In this document: one piece after another, positions 35,040 through 44,045 of the stretch | How the letters are laid out: each line of letters opens with the position of its first letter | How positions within the stretch are numbered: the stretch's first letter is position 1 | Source of the DNA: Flavobacterium sandaracinum | GTDB lineage: Bacteria > Bacteroidota > Bacteroidia > Flavobacteriales > Flavobacteriaceae | Reading direction: 5' to 3' | Length of the DNA: 64,000 bases | Assembly (NCBI RefSeq): GCF_004349135.1 | Contig: NZ_SMFN01000012.1 | Coordinates: forward strand, 1 to 64,000 | The notes under the pieces: generated by a model | The model's input: only the letters and a program-made list of their open reading frames with translations | What the model was told of the DNA's origin: nothing | Databases searched by the model: none | Translations under genes and position numbers: made by a program

Positions 35040-35047
35040 TAAGTTTG
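35040..35047 (+). promoter_or_regulatory. TAnnTTTG element before the DUF3822 gene
   Basis: TAAGTTTG, 22 nt before the ATG at 35070. The TTG element is not clear. Confidence 0.45.
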
Positions 35048-35069
35048 CGTTATTGAAAAAATCAATAGC

Positions 35070-35879
35070 ATGATAAACATAGCCGAAAAAAATTATAAAA
35101 AACTATCCATTCAAGTTTCCTTGACAGGACTTTCTTTTTGTTGTTTTGACACGCTAAATAATACCGTAATTTCATTCAACGAAGTACATTTTGATACGTT
35201 TCACAAAGCCACAAAAATTGAAGATTTGTTTGCTGATGCTTTCAATACTCATCCAGAATTAAAGGATTCATATGATGAAATTCTGGTGATTCACAATAAC
35301 AATCTTTCTACTTTTGTACCGGAACCTTTATTTGACGAAAACTTTTTAGGCAGTTATTTACAATACAGTACTAAAGTATTTGAAACTGATTTTTTTGCTT
35401 TTGATGAGATTCCAAACTATCAAATGAACACTGTTTATATTCCCTACGTAAATATCAATAATTTTTTCATTGACCAATTTGGCTCTTTCGATTACAAACA
35501 TGCCAATAGCATTTTGGTTTCCAAACTTTTAATTACTTCCAAAAATAAGGATGATAAAAAAATGTTTGTACATATTAATACCGGTCATTTTGAAATCATT
35601 GTGGTTCAGAACCAAAAATTATTACTTTTCAATTCTTTCGATTACACTACGCCCGAAGATTTCTTGTATTATATTTTATTCACGGCAGAGCAATTGAACT
35701 TGAATCCCGAAATCTTCCCATTGGAGCTAATCGGAAATATAGATACCGAAAGTGATTATTTCAAAATCGCTTACAAATTCATTCGCAACGTTTCCCTTAT
35801 CGATGTGGAAGATTTGCGATGGAACAATTATTTTTCTGAGGCCGAAAACAGAAATCATTTTATACTTTTCAACTCATGA
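35070..35879 (+). CDS. DUF3822-family protein
   Basis: A 269-residue cytoplasmic protein of the DUF3822 family, known from Bacteroidota and usually found just upstream of rsmD as here. The fold is thought to resemble actin-like/ASKHA domains, but no nucleotide motif can be pointed to in this sequence. It overlaps rsmD by 4 bp (ATGA), so the two are translationally coupled. No experimental function is known to me. Confidence 0.8.
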   Translation: MINIAEKNYKKLSIQVSLTGLSFCCFDTLNNTVISFNEVHFDTFHKATKIEDLFADAFNTHPELKDSYDEILVIHNNNLSTFVPEPLFDENFLGSYLQYSTKVFETDFFAFDEIPNYQMNTVYIPYVNINNFFIDQFGSFDYKHANSILVSKLLITSKNKDDKKMFVHINTGHFEIIVVQNQKLLLFNSFDYTTPEDFLYYILFTAEQLNLNPEIFPLELIGNIDTESDYFKIAYKFIRNVSLIDVEDLRWNNYFSEAENRNHFILFNS

Positions 35880-36469
35880 GAATCATTTCAGGAAAATACA
35901 AAGGAAGACGCATTTTTCCACCAAAAGGATTACCCGTTCGTCCTACTACCGATATGTCTAAAGAAGCATTATTTAATGTTTTGAACAACCATTTCAGTTT
36001 TGAAGGACTTAAAATATTAGATTTATTCGCAGGAACAGGAAATATCAGTTACGAGTTTGCTTCTCGCGGAAGCACGCCAATCACATCAGTTGATGGTGAT
36101 TTTGGTTGTGTAAAATTTATCAAGCAAGTCGCAGCCGAATATGATTTTAATATTGCTGCCACAAAAAGTGATGTTTTTACGTATTTAGAAAGATGTAAAA
36201 CATCCTACGATATTATTTTTGCAGATCCACCTTATGCTTTGGACCAAAAAACTTTCGAAAAAATCATCCTTTTAGTTTTCGAAAAAGAATTGCTTAATGA
36301 AGATGGAATGATGGTAATTGAACATTCGAAATATACCAAGCTAGATCACATGATTCACTTTTCATTTCAAAAAAGTTATGGAGGTTCTATTTTTAGTTTC
36401 TTCGAATTAGGGAATAACGAGGAGGAAGAAGCTGAGGAATCAATAGAAGACGATAGCGAAGAGGAATAA
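35876..36469 (+). CDS. rsmD: 16S rRNA (guanine966-N2)-methyltransferase
   Basis: A 197-residue RsmD: N-terminal MRIISGKYKGRRIFPPKG, then RPTTDMSKEALFN, the SAM-binding DLFAGTGNISYEF and the catalytic DPPYAL motif. It methylates G966 of 16S rRNA. An acidic tail of about 20 residues (EEEEAEESIEDDSEEE) is added at the C-terminus, beyond the usual end of about 180 residues. Confidence 0.93.
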   Translation: MRIISGKYKGRRIFPPKGLPVRPTTDMSKEALFNVLNNHFSFEGLKILDLFAGTGNISYEFASRGSTPITSVDGDFGCVKFIKQVAAEYDFNIAATKSDVFTYLERCKTSYDIIFADPPYALDQKTFEKIILLVFEKELLNEDGMMVIEHSKYTKLDHMIHFSFQKSYGGSIFSFFELGNNEEEEAEESIEDDSEEE

Positions 36470-36484
36470 TCCCATTTTATCTAA

Positions 36485-37417
36485 TTAGGAAGTTGAAACA
36501 CGTGACAATTTATCCAAAACCATTTGATACGTTGGTGTTTCAATTTCATACTTAGCGCCTTCATTCACCACAAATTCAGTCAAAGAAGCTAGTTCTATTT
36601 TTCGTCCTGCTATCAAATCCCGATGCATGGAGGAAGTAGCATCATGCGGTGTTTTTTCTAATTTTAGAATGGTTTGCATAACAATGTCAGCTGGTAAACT
36701 CAATCCTTTTACGGCAGCAATCATCGTAATTTCGTTTAATAAGGCAACATACACAGACCGACTCGATTGACTATCTAAAATTTCGCTAATATTTTGATTC
36801 AAATACGAAGTAGCTGAAGCCAATGCCGAGATAAAAATGAATTTCTCCCAAACGGTTTCTTCGATGTTCTCCACCAAATAACTTTCCATTTTCGCATTTT
36901 CAAGAATAGATTGTAATTTATTTAATACAGTAAGGGGAGCAGTTGCTGATCCAAAAAATAGTTTTTCAAAAGGCCCCACTTTTCTGATCACTCCAGGCGA
37001 TACAATCATCGACACAATGTAAACGCAGCCTTGTAAAACTTCATTCTCAGGAAATAAAGCACTAATGCGCTCTGGCGCATCAACACCATTATACAACGGC
37101 AGAATTACTGTGTTTTTAGTAATACATTTTTTAATAGCAAGAAGACTCTCTTCAATATCATAGGTTTTGGTGGCGCAAATAAGAAAATCAAGTTTTCCAA
37201 TTATTACTGGGTCATTAGAAACGACAGTTGGAAAAACGATTGACTCCTTTTCTTCAGTAGTAATTTTGAGTCCGTTCTTCGCAATTATTTTTTGAGTTTC
37301 ACCCCTTGCAATAAATACAATTTCGATTGTATCTGATTCAAAATAAGCTTTTGCTAGTAACCCGCCAAAATAGCCTCCAACTCCACCCATTCCTAAAATT
37401 CCGATTCTTGTTCGCAT
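36485..37417 (-). CDS. 2-dehydropantoate 2-reductase (ketopantoate reductase family)
   Basis: A 310-residue protein with the NADP-binding start RIGILGMGGVGGYFGGLLA (GxGGxGG) and the C-terminal ApbA_C helical domain with SSMHRDLIAGRKIELASL (near 265). It reduces ketopantoate to pantoate for coenzyme A synthesis. Because several paralogues of this family exist in bacteria, panE is likely but not certain. Upstream lies the left copy of the 56-bp direct repeat. Confidence 0.85.
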   Translation of the reverse strand: MRTRIGILGMGGVGGYFGGLLAKAYFESDTIEIVFIARGETQKIIAKNGLKITTEEKESIVFPTVVSNDPVIIGKLDFLICATKTYDIEESLLAIKKCITKNTVILPLYNGVDAPERISALFPENEVLQGCVYIVSMIVSPGVIRKVGPFEKLFFGSATAPLTVLNKLQSILENAKMESYLVENIEETVWEKFIFISALASATSYLNQNISEILDSQSSRSVYVALLNEITMIAAVKGLSLPADIVMQTILKLEKTPHDATSSMHRDLIAGRKIELASLTEFVVNEGAKYEIETPTYQMVLDKLSRVSTS

Positions 37418-37459
37418 ACTTATTTTACTGTTTCAGATTTTATCAAAAGTAGCAAAATC

Positions 37460-37515
37460 TTTAACATAAACTTCTAAACTGTTGTATCGAAAGAATAAAT
37501 CAAAATGGTAACTTT
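37460..37515 (+). repeat. 56-bp direct repeat, left copy
   Basis: Identical over 56 bp to 45850-45905. It begins TTTAACATAAACTTC and ends in GGTAACTTT. In this copy the last base of the TAnnTTTG box is lost (TAACTTTT instead of TAACTTTG), so it should not be an active promoter. It lies 43 bp upstream of the start of the ketopantoate reductase gene. Confidence 0.95.
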
Positions 37516-37583
37516 TATTTTGCAAAAAAAATAGTACATTTAAAGATTTTTTCATTTTTATAATTCATAAATATTTCTTTTGC

Positions 37584-38333
37584 ATGTTAATAAAAACTAT
37601 CATCGTTGATGATGATCTAAAATCTAGAGAACTAATCCAAACCTTTTGCGATTTATATAGCGATAACAAAATACAAATTTTAGATTTGTGCAATTCTGTT
37701 GATTCAGCTATTATTTCTATCGAAAAGAACAAGCCTGATTTAGTTTTTTTAGACATCGATATGCCTGGAAAAAATGGTTTTGAATTAGTAAATCATTTCA
37801 CTAAAATAGATTTTGAAATTGTTTTTATAACAGGACATGCCAACCAATTTACCAAAGCTATAGAGATCAGTGCCCTTAATTACTTAATGAAACCTATTAA
37901 CCCCTTAAATATAAAATCTATAGTAGAGCGTTTCGAAGATAAGATTCTATTGTCAGACAGCATCAATCGGATTGAAATTTTAAAAAATAATTTAAAAGGC
38001 GATAAGAAATCGATTGTTTTTCCAAATAATGATGGCTTTACAGTAGCCGAAATTTCAGAAATTCGGTATTGTGAAACAAGCAATGGCGATGGCAAATGCA
38101 AAATCATGCTTAATAATGAGTCTATAATTGTCTCAAAATCTTTGAGTACTTTATTTCTATTACTTCCAAATCATACATTTCTAAAGGTAAGTGCTAGCGC
38201 GGTAATAAATAAGAATTTCATAAAATCTTTTGATAGTAAAAAGTTTGTTTTAATGATGAAAAACGAATACCAAATTAAGGTTTCAGAAAAATATTACACT
38301 AAAACCAGCTTAATGAATGCGCTTGAAAATTAA
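37584..38333 (+). CDS. LytTR-family response regulator
   Basis: A 249-residue protein with a receiver domain (residues 4-120; acidic residues Asp9-Asp11, phosphorylation site Asp57 in VFLDIDMPG, Lys at the fifth conserved position in LMKPI) and a C-terminal LytTR DNA-binding domain (about 148-246). LytTR regulators bind direct repeats and often control membrane or surface functions. Its end overlaps the kinase gene start by 17 bp, so the two form one unit. Confidence 0.92.
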   Translation: MLIKTIIVDDDLKSRELIQTFCDLYSDNKIQILDLCNSVDSAIISIEKNKPDLVFLDIDMPGKNGFELVNHFTKIDFEIVFITGHANQFTKAIEISALNYLMKPINPLNIKSIVERFEDKILLSDSINRIEILKNNLKGDKKSIVFPNNDGFTVAEISEIRYCETSNGDGKCKIMLNNESIIVSKSLSTLFLLLPNHTFLKVSASAVINKNFIKSFDSKKFVLMMKNEYQIKVSEKYYTKTSLMNALEN

Positions 38334-41298
38334 ATATCCCTTTTATCTTTTAATCCTTTTCTACAGTTGTATTTGGGGCCAAATAAAACCTTCAAGAAAC
38401 TACACAACTGCGGATGGTTTGCCTAACAACGCAGTACGATCCCTGTATTTAGACAAAAATTCCGATTTATGGATTGGTACTGAAAATGGAATATCCAAAT
38501 TAGAAAATGGTTCTTTTACCAATTTACCTCTTCCGGAAAGCATTGCAAACAAAAGCTGTTGGGACATTTCACAAGATGAAAACGGCGACATGTGGTTTGC
38601 CAGTTACGGTGGAGGTGTTTACAAATTTGATGGTATAAATTTTACTTTCCTCAACAAAAAAAATGGTTTGCCAGTGGATCGTGTCCGAAAACTATTTTCA
38701 CACAATGGCAAAATGTATATTGGCACTGAACTTGGTGTGGCAATTATTGACATCAAAACAAATCGTGTTTTTTCTCCAAAAGGAATAAAACCACATTTTG
38801 GCGTATTCATCGTGACAGATTTTTTTATTCACAAGAATCAAATCTACTTCTCCACTTCTAACGAAGGTTTGTTTAAAATCTCTACTATTAATAATGTACC
38901 AACAATTGAGCATGTTCTGAATTATCAAAACGTTTTTAGTTTAGGATATTACAATAACATTCTTTTTAGTGGAAATAAAGGGTTTGTTAATTATTTTAAA
39001 ATTGAAGATGTAATTTCTCAAAAAATAAAAACACAAACTTTTGGAAAAACTACTGTTTGGGATTTTACTAAAGACAATAAAAATATTATTTATGCAGCCG
39101 CCTGGGGCATTTATGATTTAAGCGGAGGCTTGTTTCAAGTAAAAAATAATCAATTACAAAATATTTCAGAGGAATATGGGATTGATTCTAAAAATTTACT
39201 AAGTGTTGTCTGTAACAATAAAAAAAATATTCTTTACGTAGGGTCAAAAGACAAAGGTATTTACGAAATTCATTTGGACGAAACTATTGATTATAATCCA
39301 TTTAACGATAAAGCAATTGTTGATTTTGAAACTTTAGACAGTGAAAAAATCATACTTCATCAAGATGGAATTTCGTTTCTAGATGCCAATAATTCCATCT
39401 CAAAAATAATTTCTGCTTTTGATTTTAAAAAATTTGAAATTGCTTACATTAACAATTCAAAACAAAGATTGCCAAATCACGCTGATGGTTTTTATGAACT
39501 AAATTACAATATCCCAGCACCAGAAATCGAGTTTTATGAAATACTAAAACATCAAAAATCACTTTGGATTACGAGTAATATTGGTGTTTTCGAAATGAAT
39601 TTTGAGGGTAAAATCATAAATTATCTCCCTATTCACAGTTATAAAATTGGTTTTACAAGTGATAATCAATTTATAGAAACCATTCCTTACGCAGGTGTTC
39701 GAGTGTATGATGATGTGTATCATTTAAAAGCCAAACACTTTTCAGAAATTGATAAAAACACTCCTTTGGATGTTGTTGGAATAGTAAATTCAAATGATAA
39801 AACCTATTTGATTTCAGTGTTTCAAGGATTATTTGTGCATCAAAACCATAAATTCCAATCGCTGCTAAAAGCAAATATGTGGAAGGAAAGCAAACTAAAA
39901 TTCATCACCAAAAACAAAAAAGGCAATTTAATTATCGCTTCAGAATTTGGTGCTGTTTCAGTAATTGATGATTCCAATTCATTTCGAATACTACAAACCA
40001 TCCCAAAAAATCAAATTATAGGGAACACTATAACTTTTCTGGAGAGTTATAAAGATTTCATTTTGATTGGAACTGAAAAAGGAATTAACATCTACCGAAA
40101 CGGAATAATACAATTGTTTGATAAAGAACAAGGCCTAAAAGATGCTGTAATTAGTAGTTCGCATATTTTTGAAAAGCAATTATATCTGGGTACCAAGAAG
40201 GGATTTTACACCATTGATTTACATAAACTTACAGCAAATAAAAATACCGTTTCGAGTATCGAGATCCGATCAATAGCTATCAATTCAATACCTATGAGTG
40301 CAACCAATTATCGTTGGTTTACCTATAATTCTAACGAATTGGTTTGCGATTACCAGCACAACACTATCGCAGTAGATTTTGTACCAAAAGGACATTCCTT
40401 TCCTAATAAATTAAAATTCAGATACCGCTTAAAAAAGACAAATCGTTGGAGTCCGTACTCCGAAAAGCCTTTTATTTATTTGTCCTATTTGCCTAATGAC
40501 ACCTATCATTTAGAAATTGAAGTTTTAGATTTGAATGCGGGAAAAACGTCGCGTTTTAATATTTTGAAAATCAGAATTCAACCGCCTTTCTGGAAAACGG
40601 TTTGGTTTTATGGTTTACTAGGAACCCTATTGGTTTTAGGTATTGTTTTTATAATTTTAAGAATAAAAAAACGAGCGGTTCAAAAAGCCGAAACCGAAAA
40701 TCAAATTGCTAAAGCAAAACTTGAAACCTTATTGAGCCAAATGAATCCTCATTTTACATTCAATGCTTTAAATACGATTCAGAGTTTTGTTTTTAATAAA
40801 GACGCCCATAATTCGGCTGTTTACATTAGTGAAGTTGCTAGTTTAATGCGTCAAACATTAGATAACTCCGCCTCACAAACCATCACCATTGCGGATGAAA
40901 TTGAGTATTTAAGGACTTACATTGCAATAGAAAACCAACGTTTTGATAATCGCATTCAATTTGAAATACTGCTTGATGACGCCATGAACAAGGAAGCTGT
41001 TGAAATTCCAACTATGTTGCTGCAACCTTTTGTAGAAAATATTTTTAAACACGCTTTTGATGACGAATCACTGCATCCTGCTTTTAAAATTGATTTTGTT
41101 TTGCTTCAAAAAGAATTATTGCAAATCGCAATTTCTGACAATGGAAAAGGTAAAACCAAAGCTATAAAAAATCACTTTTCCCGAGGAATTTTAATCGCTA
41201 CTGAACGCCTAAAAATTATGCAACCCACCAATTTTGATCCCATTCAAATTGATTTTTCAGAAACCGGAACTACAGTAAAAATCCGATTAATAATTTAG
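38317..41298 (+). CDS. Propeller-type sensor histidine kinase (LytS/YehU-type kinase domain)
   Basis: A 993-residue membrane sensor. It has a signal peptide (about 1-20, ending near IWGQ), a periplasmic beta-propeller of regulator repeats (DGLPNNAVRSLYLDKNSDLWIGTENGISKL and others) and a Y_Y_Y-like domain (about 660-755). A single membrane helix at about 763-786 leads to a His_kinase domain with the phosphorylation site His812 in SQMNPHFTFNALNTI and an HATPase (DNGKGK, FSRGILIATERL). It presumably phosphorylates the LytTR protein encoded just upstream. The ligand is unknown; related sensors in Bacteroidota detect glycans or peptides. Confidence 0.92.
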   Translation: MRLKIKYPFYLLILFYSCIWGQIKPSRNYTTADGLPNNAVRSLYLDKNSDLWIGTENGISKLENGSFTNLPLPESIANKSCWDISQDENGDMWFASYGGGVYKFDGINFTFLNKKNGLPVDRVRKLFSHNGKMYIGTELGVAIIDIKTNRVFSPKGIKPHFGVFIVTDFFIHKNQIYFSTSNEGLFKISTINNVPTIEHVLNYQNVFSLGYYNNILFSGNKGFVNYFKIEDVISQKIKTQTFGKTTVWDFTKDNKNIIYAAAWGIYDLSGGLFQVKNNQLQNISEEYGIDSKNLLSVVCNNKKNILYVGSKDKGIYEIHLDETIDYNPFNDKAIVDFETLDSEKIILHQDGISFLDANNSISKIISAFDFKKFEIAYINNSKQRLPNHADGFYELNYNIPAPEIEFYEILKHQKSLWITSNIGVFEMNFEGKIINYLPIHSYKIGFTSDNQFIETIPYAGVRVYDDVYHLKAKHFSEIDKNTPLDVVGIVNSNDKTYLISVFQGLFVHQNHKFQSLLKANMWKESKLKFITKNKKGNLIIASEFGAVSVIDDSNSFRILQTIPKNQIIGNTITFLESYKDFILIGTEKGINIYRNGIIQLFDKEQGLKDAVISSSHIFEKQLYLGTKKGFYTIDLHKLTANKNTVSSIEIRSIAINSIPMSATNYRWFTYNSNELVCDYQHNTIAVDFVPKGHSFPNKLKFRYRLKKTNRWSPYSEKPFIYLSYLPNDTYHLEIEVLDLNAGKTSRFNILKIRIQPPFWKTVWFYGLLGTLLVLGIVFIILRIKKRAVQKAETENQIAKAKLETLLSQMNPHFTFNALNTIQSFVFNKDAHNSAVYISEVASLMRQTLDNSASQTITIADEIEYLRTYIAIENQRFDNRIQFEILLDDAMNKEAVEIPTMLLQPFVENIFKHAFDDESLHPAFKIDFVLLQKELLQIAISDNGKGKTKAIKNHFSRGILIATERLKIMQPTNFDPIQIDFSETGTTVKIRLII

Positions 41299-41344
41299 CT
41301 CAAAGAACATAACAGCACAGAATACCTATTTTACAAGACAGATA

Positions 41345-41370
41345 CCCCAAATTACATTTTGGGGTTTTTT
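41345..41370 (+). terminator. Terminator of the two-component operon
   Basis: CCCCAAA (41345-41351) pairs with TTTGGGG (41358-41364) around a 6-nt loop, followed by TTTTTT. It lies 46 bp after the kinase stop codon. Confidence 0.85.
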
Positions 41371-41437
41371 ATTGTAATTTATCTTTTTAGTTTTGGGTTT
41401 TAACCTACGAAAAACAGCAAATACCATTTAATTCCAA

Positions 41438-41872
41438 ATGGCAAATCCAAATCGCCCTTATAGTCGCCTAGCAATCGATAAAGTATTTTCAAAAACTAAA
41501 GCTGCGATGCAACAAGCTGCGCTAATTCGTGGCGGGGATGGCTTAGCACTTTACACTGACGTTTACACAGGCAAAAGATTACGTGGTGGAGATCCTTACG
41601 ACTACGAACACCTGCGCTCTTCCGAAGCAGTTCACACTCAATTTAAATCTCTTTTAACTGACGAGCAAATAGCTTTAGTTGTTAACTGTCCAGAAAATAT
41701 TGGGGTAACCCTTACTTTTATTAATAAATCTAAAGGGAAAAGAAAAATGGAAGATTGGCTCAGTAATCCTGCAAACCTAACAGCCAACAGGATTGATTTG
41801 AAATTGACTTTGTCTAATTTAAAAAAAGCTGATGAGGGGATTGAAAAAATGGTTAAGAGTTTAATGAAATAA
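41438..41872 (+). CDS. HNH-nuclease-like small protein
   Basis: A 144-residue protein. The central segment YTGKRLRGGDPYDYEHLRSS, followed by VVNCPENIGVTL and INKSKGKRKMEDWL, has the order of an HNH nuclease: acidic residue plus His, then Asn before a strand, then Asn-x2-Lys. The CxxC zinc pairs of the classic family are absent. I take it as an HNH-type endonuclease with moderate confidence; it could be a toxin or a defence nuclease. It stands alone, 70 bp upstream of the GTPase cassette on the same strand. Confidence 0.55.
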   Translation: MANPNRPYSRLAIDKVFSKTKAAMQQAALIRGGDGLALYTDVYTGKRLRGGDPYDYEHLRSSEAVHTQFKSLLTDEQIALVVNCPENIGVTLTFINKSKGKRKMEDWLSNPANLTANRIDLKLTLSNLKKADEGIEKMVKSLMK

Positions 41873-41908
41873 AAAAAAAGAGTGACAGGAATTGACAGTT
41901 ACGAATAT

Positions 41909-41916
41909 TAATTTTG
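41909..41916 (+). promoter_or_regulatory. TAnnTTTG element before the GTPase cassette
   Basis: TAATTTTG, 26 nt before the ATG of the first cassette gene; a TTG is present at 41892-41894 but the spacing (14 nt) is short. Confidence 0.4.
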
Positions 41917-41942
41917 ATAATAAATTTAAATAATTAAAAATA

Positions 41943-42659
41943 ATGAATATAAAAAAAGTTGGTAAAATTTTAGGAGGAGTTGCAATTGGTGTAGGTGCAG
42001 TTGCTGCGGCACCTTTCACGGGAGGTGGTTCTCTTTTAGCAGGTGCAGCTGCACTTGGATTAGGAACCACAGCTGCTGTAGTTGGTGCTGTAGTTGCAGG
42101 CGCAGCCGGAGGAGGTATTGTAAGTTATTTTTCGGGAGAAAAGATAGATTGTAAACTCGGGATGATAGGTATGAAATCATCAGGTAAAACTACGTTATTG
42201 AAAAATTTAGGAGGTGTCAAGGAAGTAAAAGTAAACACATATAAAGATGATTATGAAAGTTTTGTTTATACAATAAGTACCGATAAAAAAATATTTATTG
42301 ACAAAGGAAAGGATATAGGAGGTAACAAACCTTTAATGGCTAATTATAAAGAAATTATTGAAAATAATAATGTTATATTTTATTTTTTTAATATTCACCT
42401 GTACCTAACAGAAGATGACTATAGACGTGAGTGTAATAGTCGCCTCCACAGTATTCATTCATATATAAAAGATAAAAAGGTTGCTTTAATTGCATCACAC
42501 CCTGACCAATCAAATCTTTTAAAAAGCAAACTTGAGGAAGAAATTCTAAATCAAGTTAGTAATAAAGATTATTCAAAATTATTCAATGATAATTTATACG
42601 TTGTTAATTTGACAGACAAAAATGAATTCAAAATATTAATTGAAAAAATATTTAGCTAA
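41943..42659 (+). CDS. Glycine-rich GTPase-like protein (first gene of a three-gene cassette)
   Basis: A 238-residue protein in two parts. Residues 8-62 are a hydrophobic Gly/Ala-rich stretch that could insert in or across a membrane. Residues 68-238 look like a small P-loop GTPase: G1 GMKSSGKT (76-83), a G3-like DIGG (124-127), while the G4 position reads SHPD instead of NKxD, so guanine specificity is uncertain. The stop codon overlaps the next start by one base (TAATG). I know no named family with this pairing of parts. A membrane-acting switch in a defence or stress system is inference. Confidence 0.65.
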   Translation: MNIKKVGKILGGVAIGVGAVAAAPFTGGGSLLAGAAALGLGTTAAVVGAVVAGAAGGGIVSYFSGEKIDCKLGMIGMKSSGKTTLLKNLGGVKEVKVNTYKDDYESFVYTISTDKKIFIDKGKDIGGNKPLMANYKEIIENNNVIFYFFNIHLYLTEDDYRRECNSRLHSIHSYIKDKKVALIASHPDQSNLLKSKLEEEILNQVSNKDYSKLFNDNLYVVNLTDKNEFKILIEKIFS

Positions 42660-43105
42660 TGAAAAGGATTTTATTTTCACAAAACGAAAGCGCAATAAAA
42701 GATGACTATTTTGTTATTGATGGGGTTGTTGAATTAGATAATGTTTCGAATTTATCTTTAAAAGCATTTCAAATTATTAATGATGTTGAAAATTGGAAAG
42801 TTATTTATAAAGACACCGAGTTAGAAATTAGAAAAAAAGGAGAATTTTTAAGTATCAAATCACATTATATAAATAAGGATGAATCGGACAGGTTTATTTT
42901 TTATATTTATTATGTAGAAACCAATGACATTAGTCTTATGATAAATCTTTTAAAAGAAGATTCTTTAAAAATCAATAAAGAATTAGCTTTTGAAACAGAA
43001 AAATTAATTGATAAATTAAATAAAAACGCGGGTCTCAAGAAAATATTAATTGGAATTATTGCCGCAATAGTAATAAGTTTTATAGTATGGGAAATAGTAA
43101 AATAG
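42659..43105 (+). CDS. C-tail-anchored protein of unknown function (second cassette gene)
   Basis: A 148-residue protein with a soluble N-terminal part rich in Lys, Asp and Asn (residues 1-120) and one membrane helix at the very end (about 126-146, KKILIGIIAAIVISFIVW). No signal peptide is seen, so the bulk should face the cytoplasm. It overlaps the gene before by 1 bp and the gene after by 19 bp. I recognise no family. Confidence 0.65.
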   Translation: MKRILFSQNESAIKDDYFVIDGVVELDNVSNLSLKAFQIINDVENWKVIYKDTELEIRKKGEFLSIKSHYINKDESDRFIFYIYYVETNDISLMINLLKEDSLKINKELAFETEKLIDKLNKNAGLKKILIGIIAAIVISFIVWEIVK

Positions 43106-43830
43106 TATTGTTTGAAGAGGACGAAAGGTCTTTAAATTACAAATTTGAAAAATTTGCAGATAGATTAAATTCAACAGAGATTTTATCATTAGAGTATGAT
43201 AAAGATAAATTTCTTAATGATTATGAAATAGTTGGTCAAGAACCTGAAATAGGTTCGGTTTATTATAAACATCCGAGCAAACCTAATTGTTATGTAAATA
43301 GTAGTTTGGGAGAATATTTTTTTATGCAAGAAAAAATTGAGGTTTATGGAAAGATTGCACAATTATTAGGAGCTACTGGTTTTGAAGCTACAGTAGTTTT
43401 AGATAGTCAAGAAAAAAAGATAAAAGTTGTAAATGGAGATATACAATATCAAGTCGTCAAAATTGAAGGAGATCGCAAGGAAGAGCAAACTAAGAAAATT
43501 ATTCAAAGTTTACAACTAAACAGAAAAATCACAATAGAGCCTCATTTTGACAAAAACAGCAGTTATAATAAGGCTTGCGAGTTTTTAAAAAGCAATAATT
43601 TTACTTCTGATCCAAGTTTAAATAGTCTTTTAGAGTCTAGAAATCCAGATAATGGTTCCGTTACTCAAGAGCAAACTATAAAAATAGAACTGACAAGCGA
43701 ATATAATGAACTTTTAGAAATTTCAGCAGGTTTGGAAGTTATGAAAGAGGTTTTTAAATTAAATATGAGTTTTTCTGAAAAATTTGAATCAATAAAAAAG
43801 GTTAATCTTGATATGAAGATTTATTTTTAA
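43087..43830 (+). CDS. Protein of unknown function (third cassette gene)
   Basis: A 247-residue soluble, acidic/lysine-rich protein without membrane segment or recognised motif. It starts MGNSKIVLFEEDERSLNYKF, and mid-protein a beta-rich region (EATVVLDSQEKKIKVVNG) precedes helical C-terminal parts. The start lies 19 bp inside the preceding gene; such tight coupling argues for a complex of the three products. Base composition is AT-rich like its partners. Confidence 0.6.
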   Translation: MGNSKIVLFEEDERSLNYKFEKFADRLNSTEILSLEYDKDKFLNDYEIVGQEPEIGSVYYKHPSKPNCYVNSSLGEYFFMQEKIEVYGKIAQLLGATGFEATVVLDSQEKKIKVVNGDIQYQVVKIEGDRKEEQTKKIIQSLQLNRKITIEPHFDKNSSYNKACEFLKSNNFTSDPSLNSLLESRNPDNGSVTQEQTIKIELTSEYNELLEISAGLEVMKEVFKLNMSFSEKFESIKKVNLDMKIYF

Positions 43831-43893
43831 ATGAATACAACAGCGACTTAAATATTAAATCCTTACGGGCAATTAATAATTTAATCTAAAAAA

Positions 43894-43995
43894 ATGAAAA
43901 CACATTATTTTATTGGAAAAACAGGGATTTATTTAAAACTTGGACCAGCATCTTCAGGTAGAAAAGGAAAAACATTGTTTTACTACCCTTTTTAA
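43894..43995 (+). CDS. 33-residue open frame, possible remnant
   Basis: An ATG at 43894 opens a 33-codon frame (MKTHYFIGKTGIYLKLGPA, then SSGRKGKTLFYYPF). It lies 63 bp after the cassette and directly before a terminator. The composition is protein-like (Gly, Lys, aromatic), but no family is recognised; it may be a small peptide gene or the trimmed end of an older gene. Confidence 0.35.
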   Translation: MKTHYFIGKTGIYLKLGPASSGRKGKTLFYYPF

Positions 43996-44010
43996 GTAAA
44001 TTCAAAAAAC

Positions 44011-44040
44011 CTCTTAATTTCAAAGTTAAGAGTTTTTTTT
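44011..44040. terminator. Bidirectional terminator between cassette and WYL gene
   Basis: CTCTTAA (44011-44017) pairs with TTAAGAG (44026-44032), with eight T following on the plus strand and an A run before the stem that serves the minus-strand WYL gene. Confidence 0.8.
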
Positions 44041-44045
44041 TATTC

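Noticed and set aside
41861..42070. Minus-strand frame rich in Pro and Ala over the GTPase gene start
   Set aside because: It is the reverse of the Gly/Ala-rich N-terminal coding region, which produces Pro/Ala codons on the other strand.
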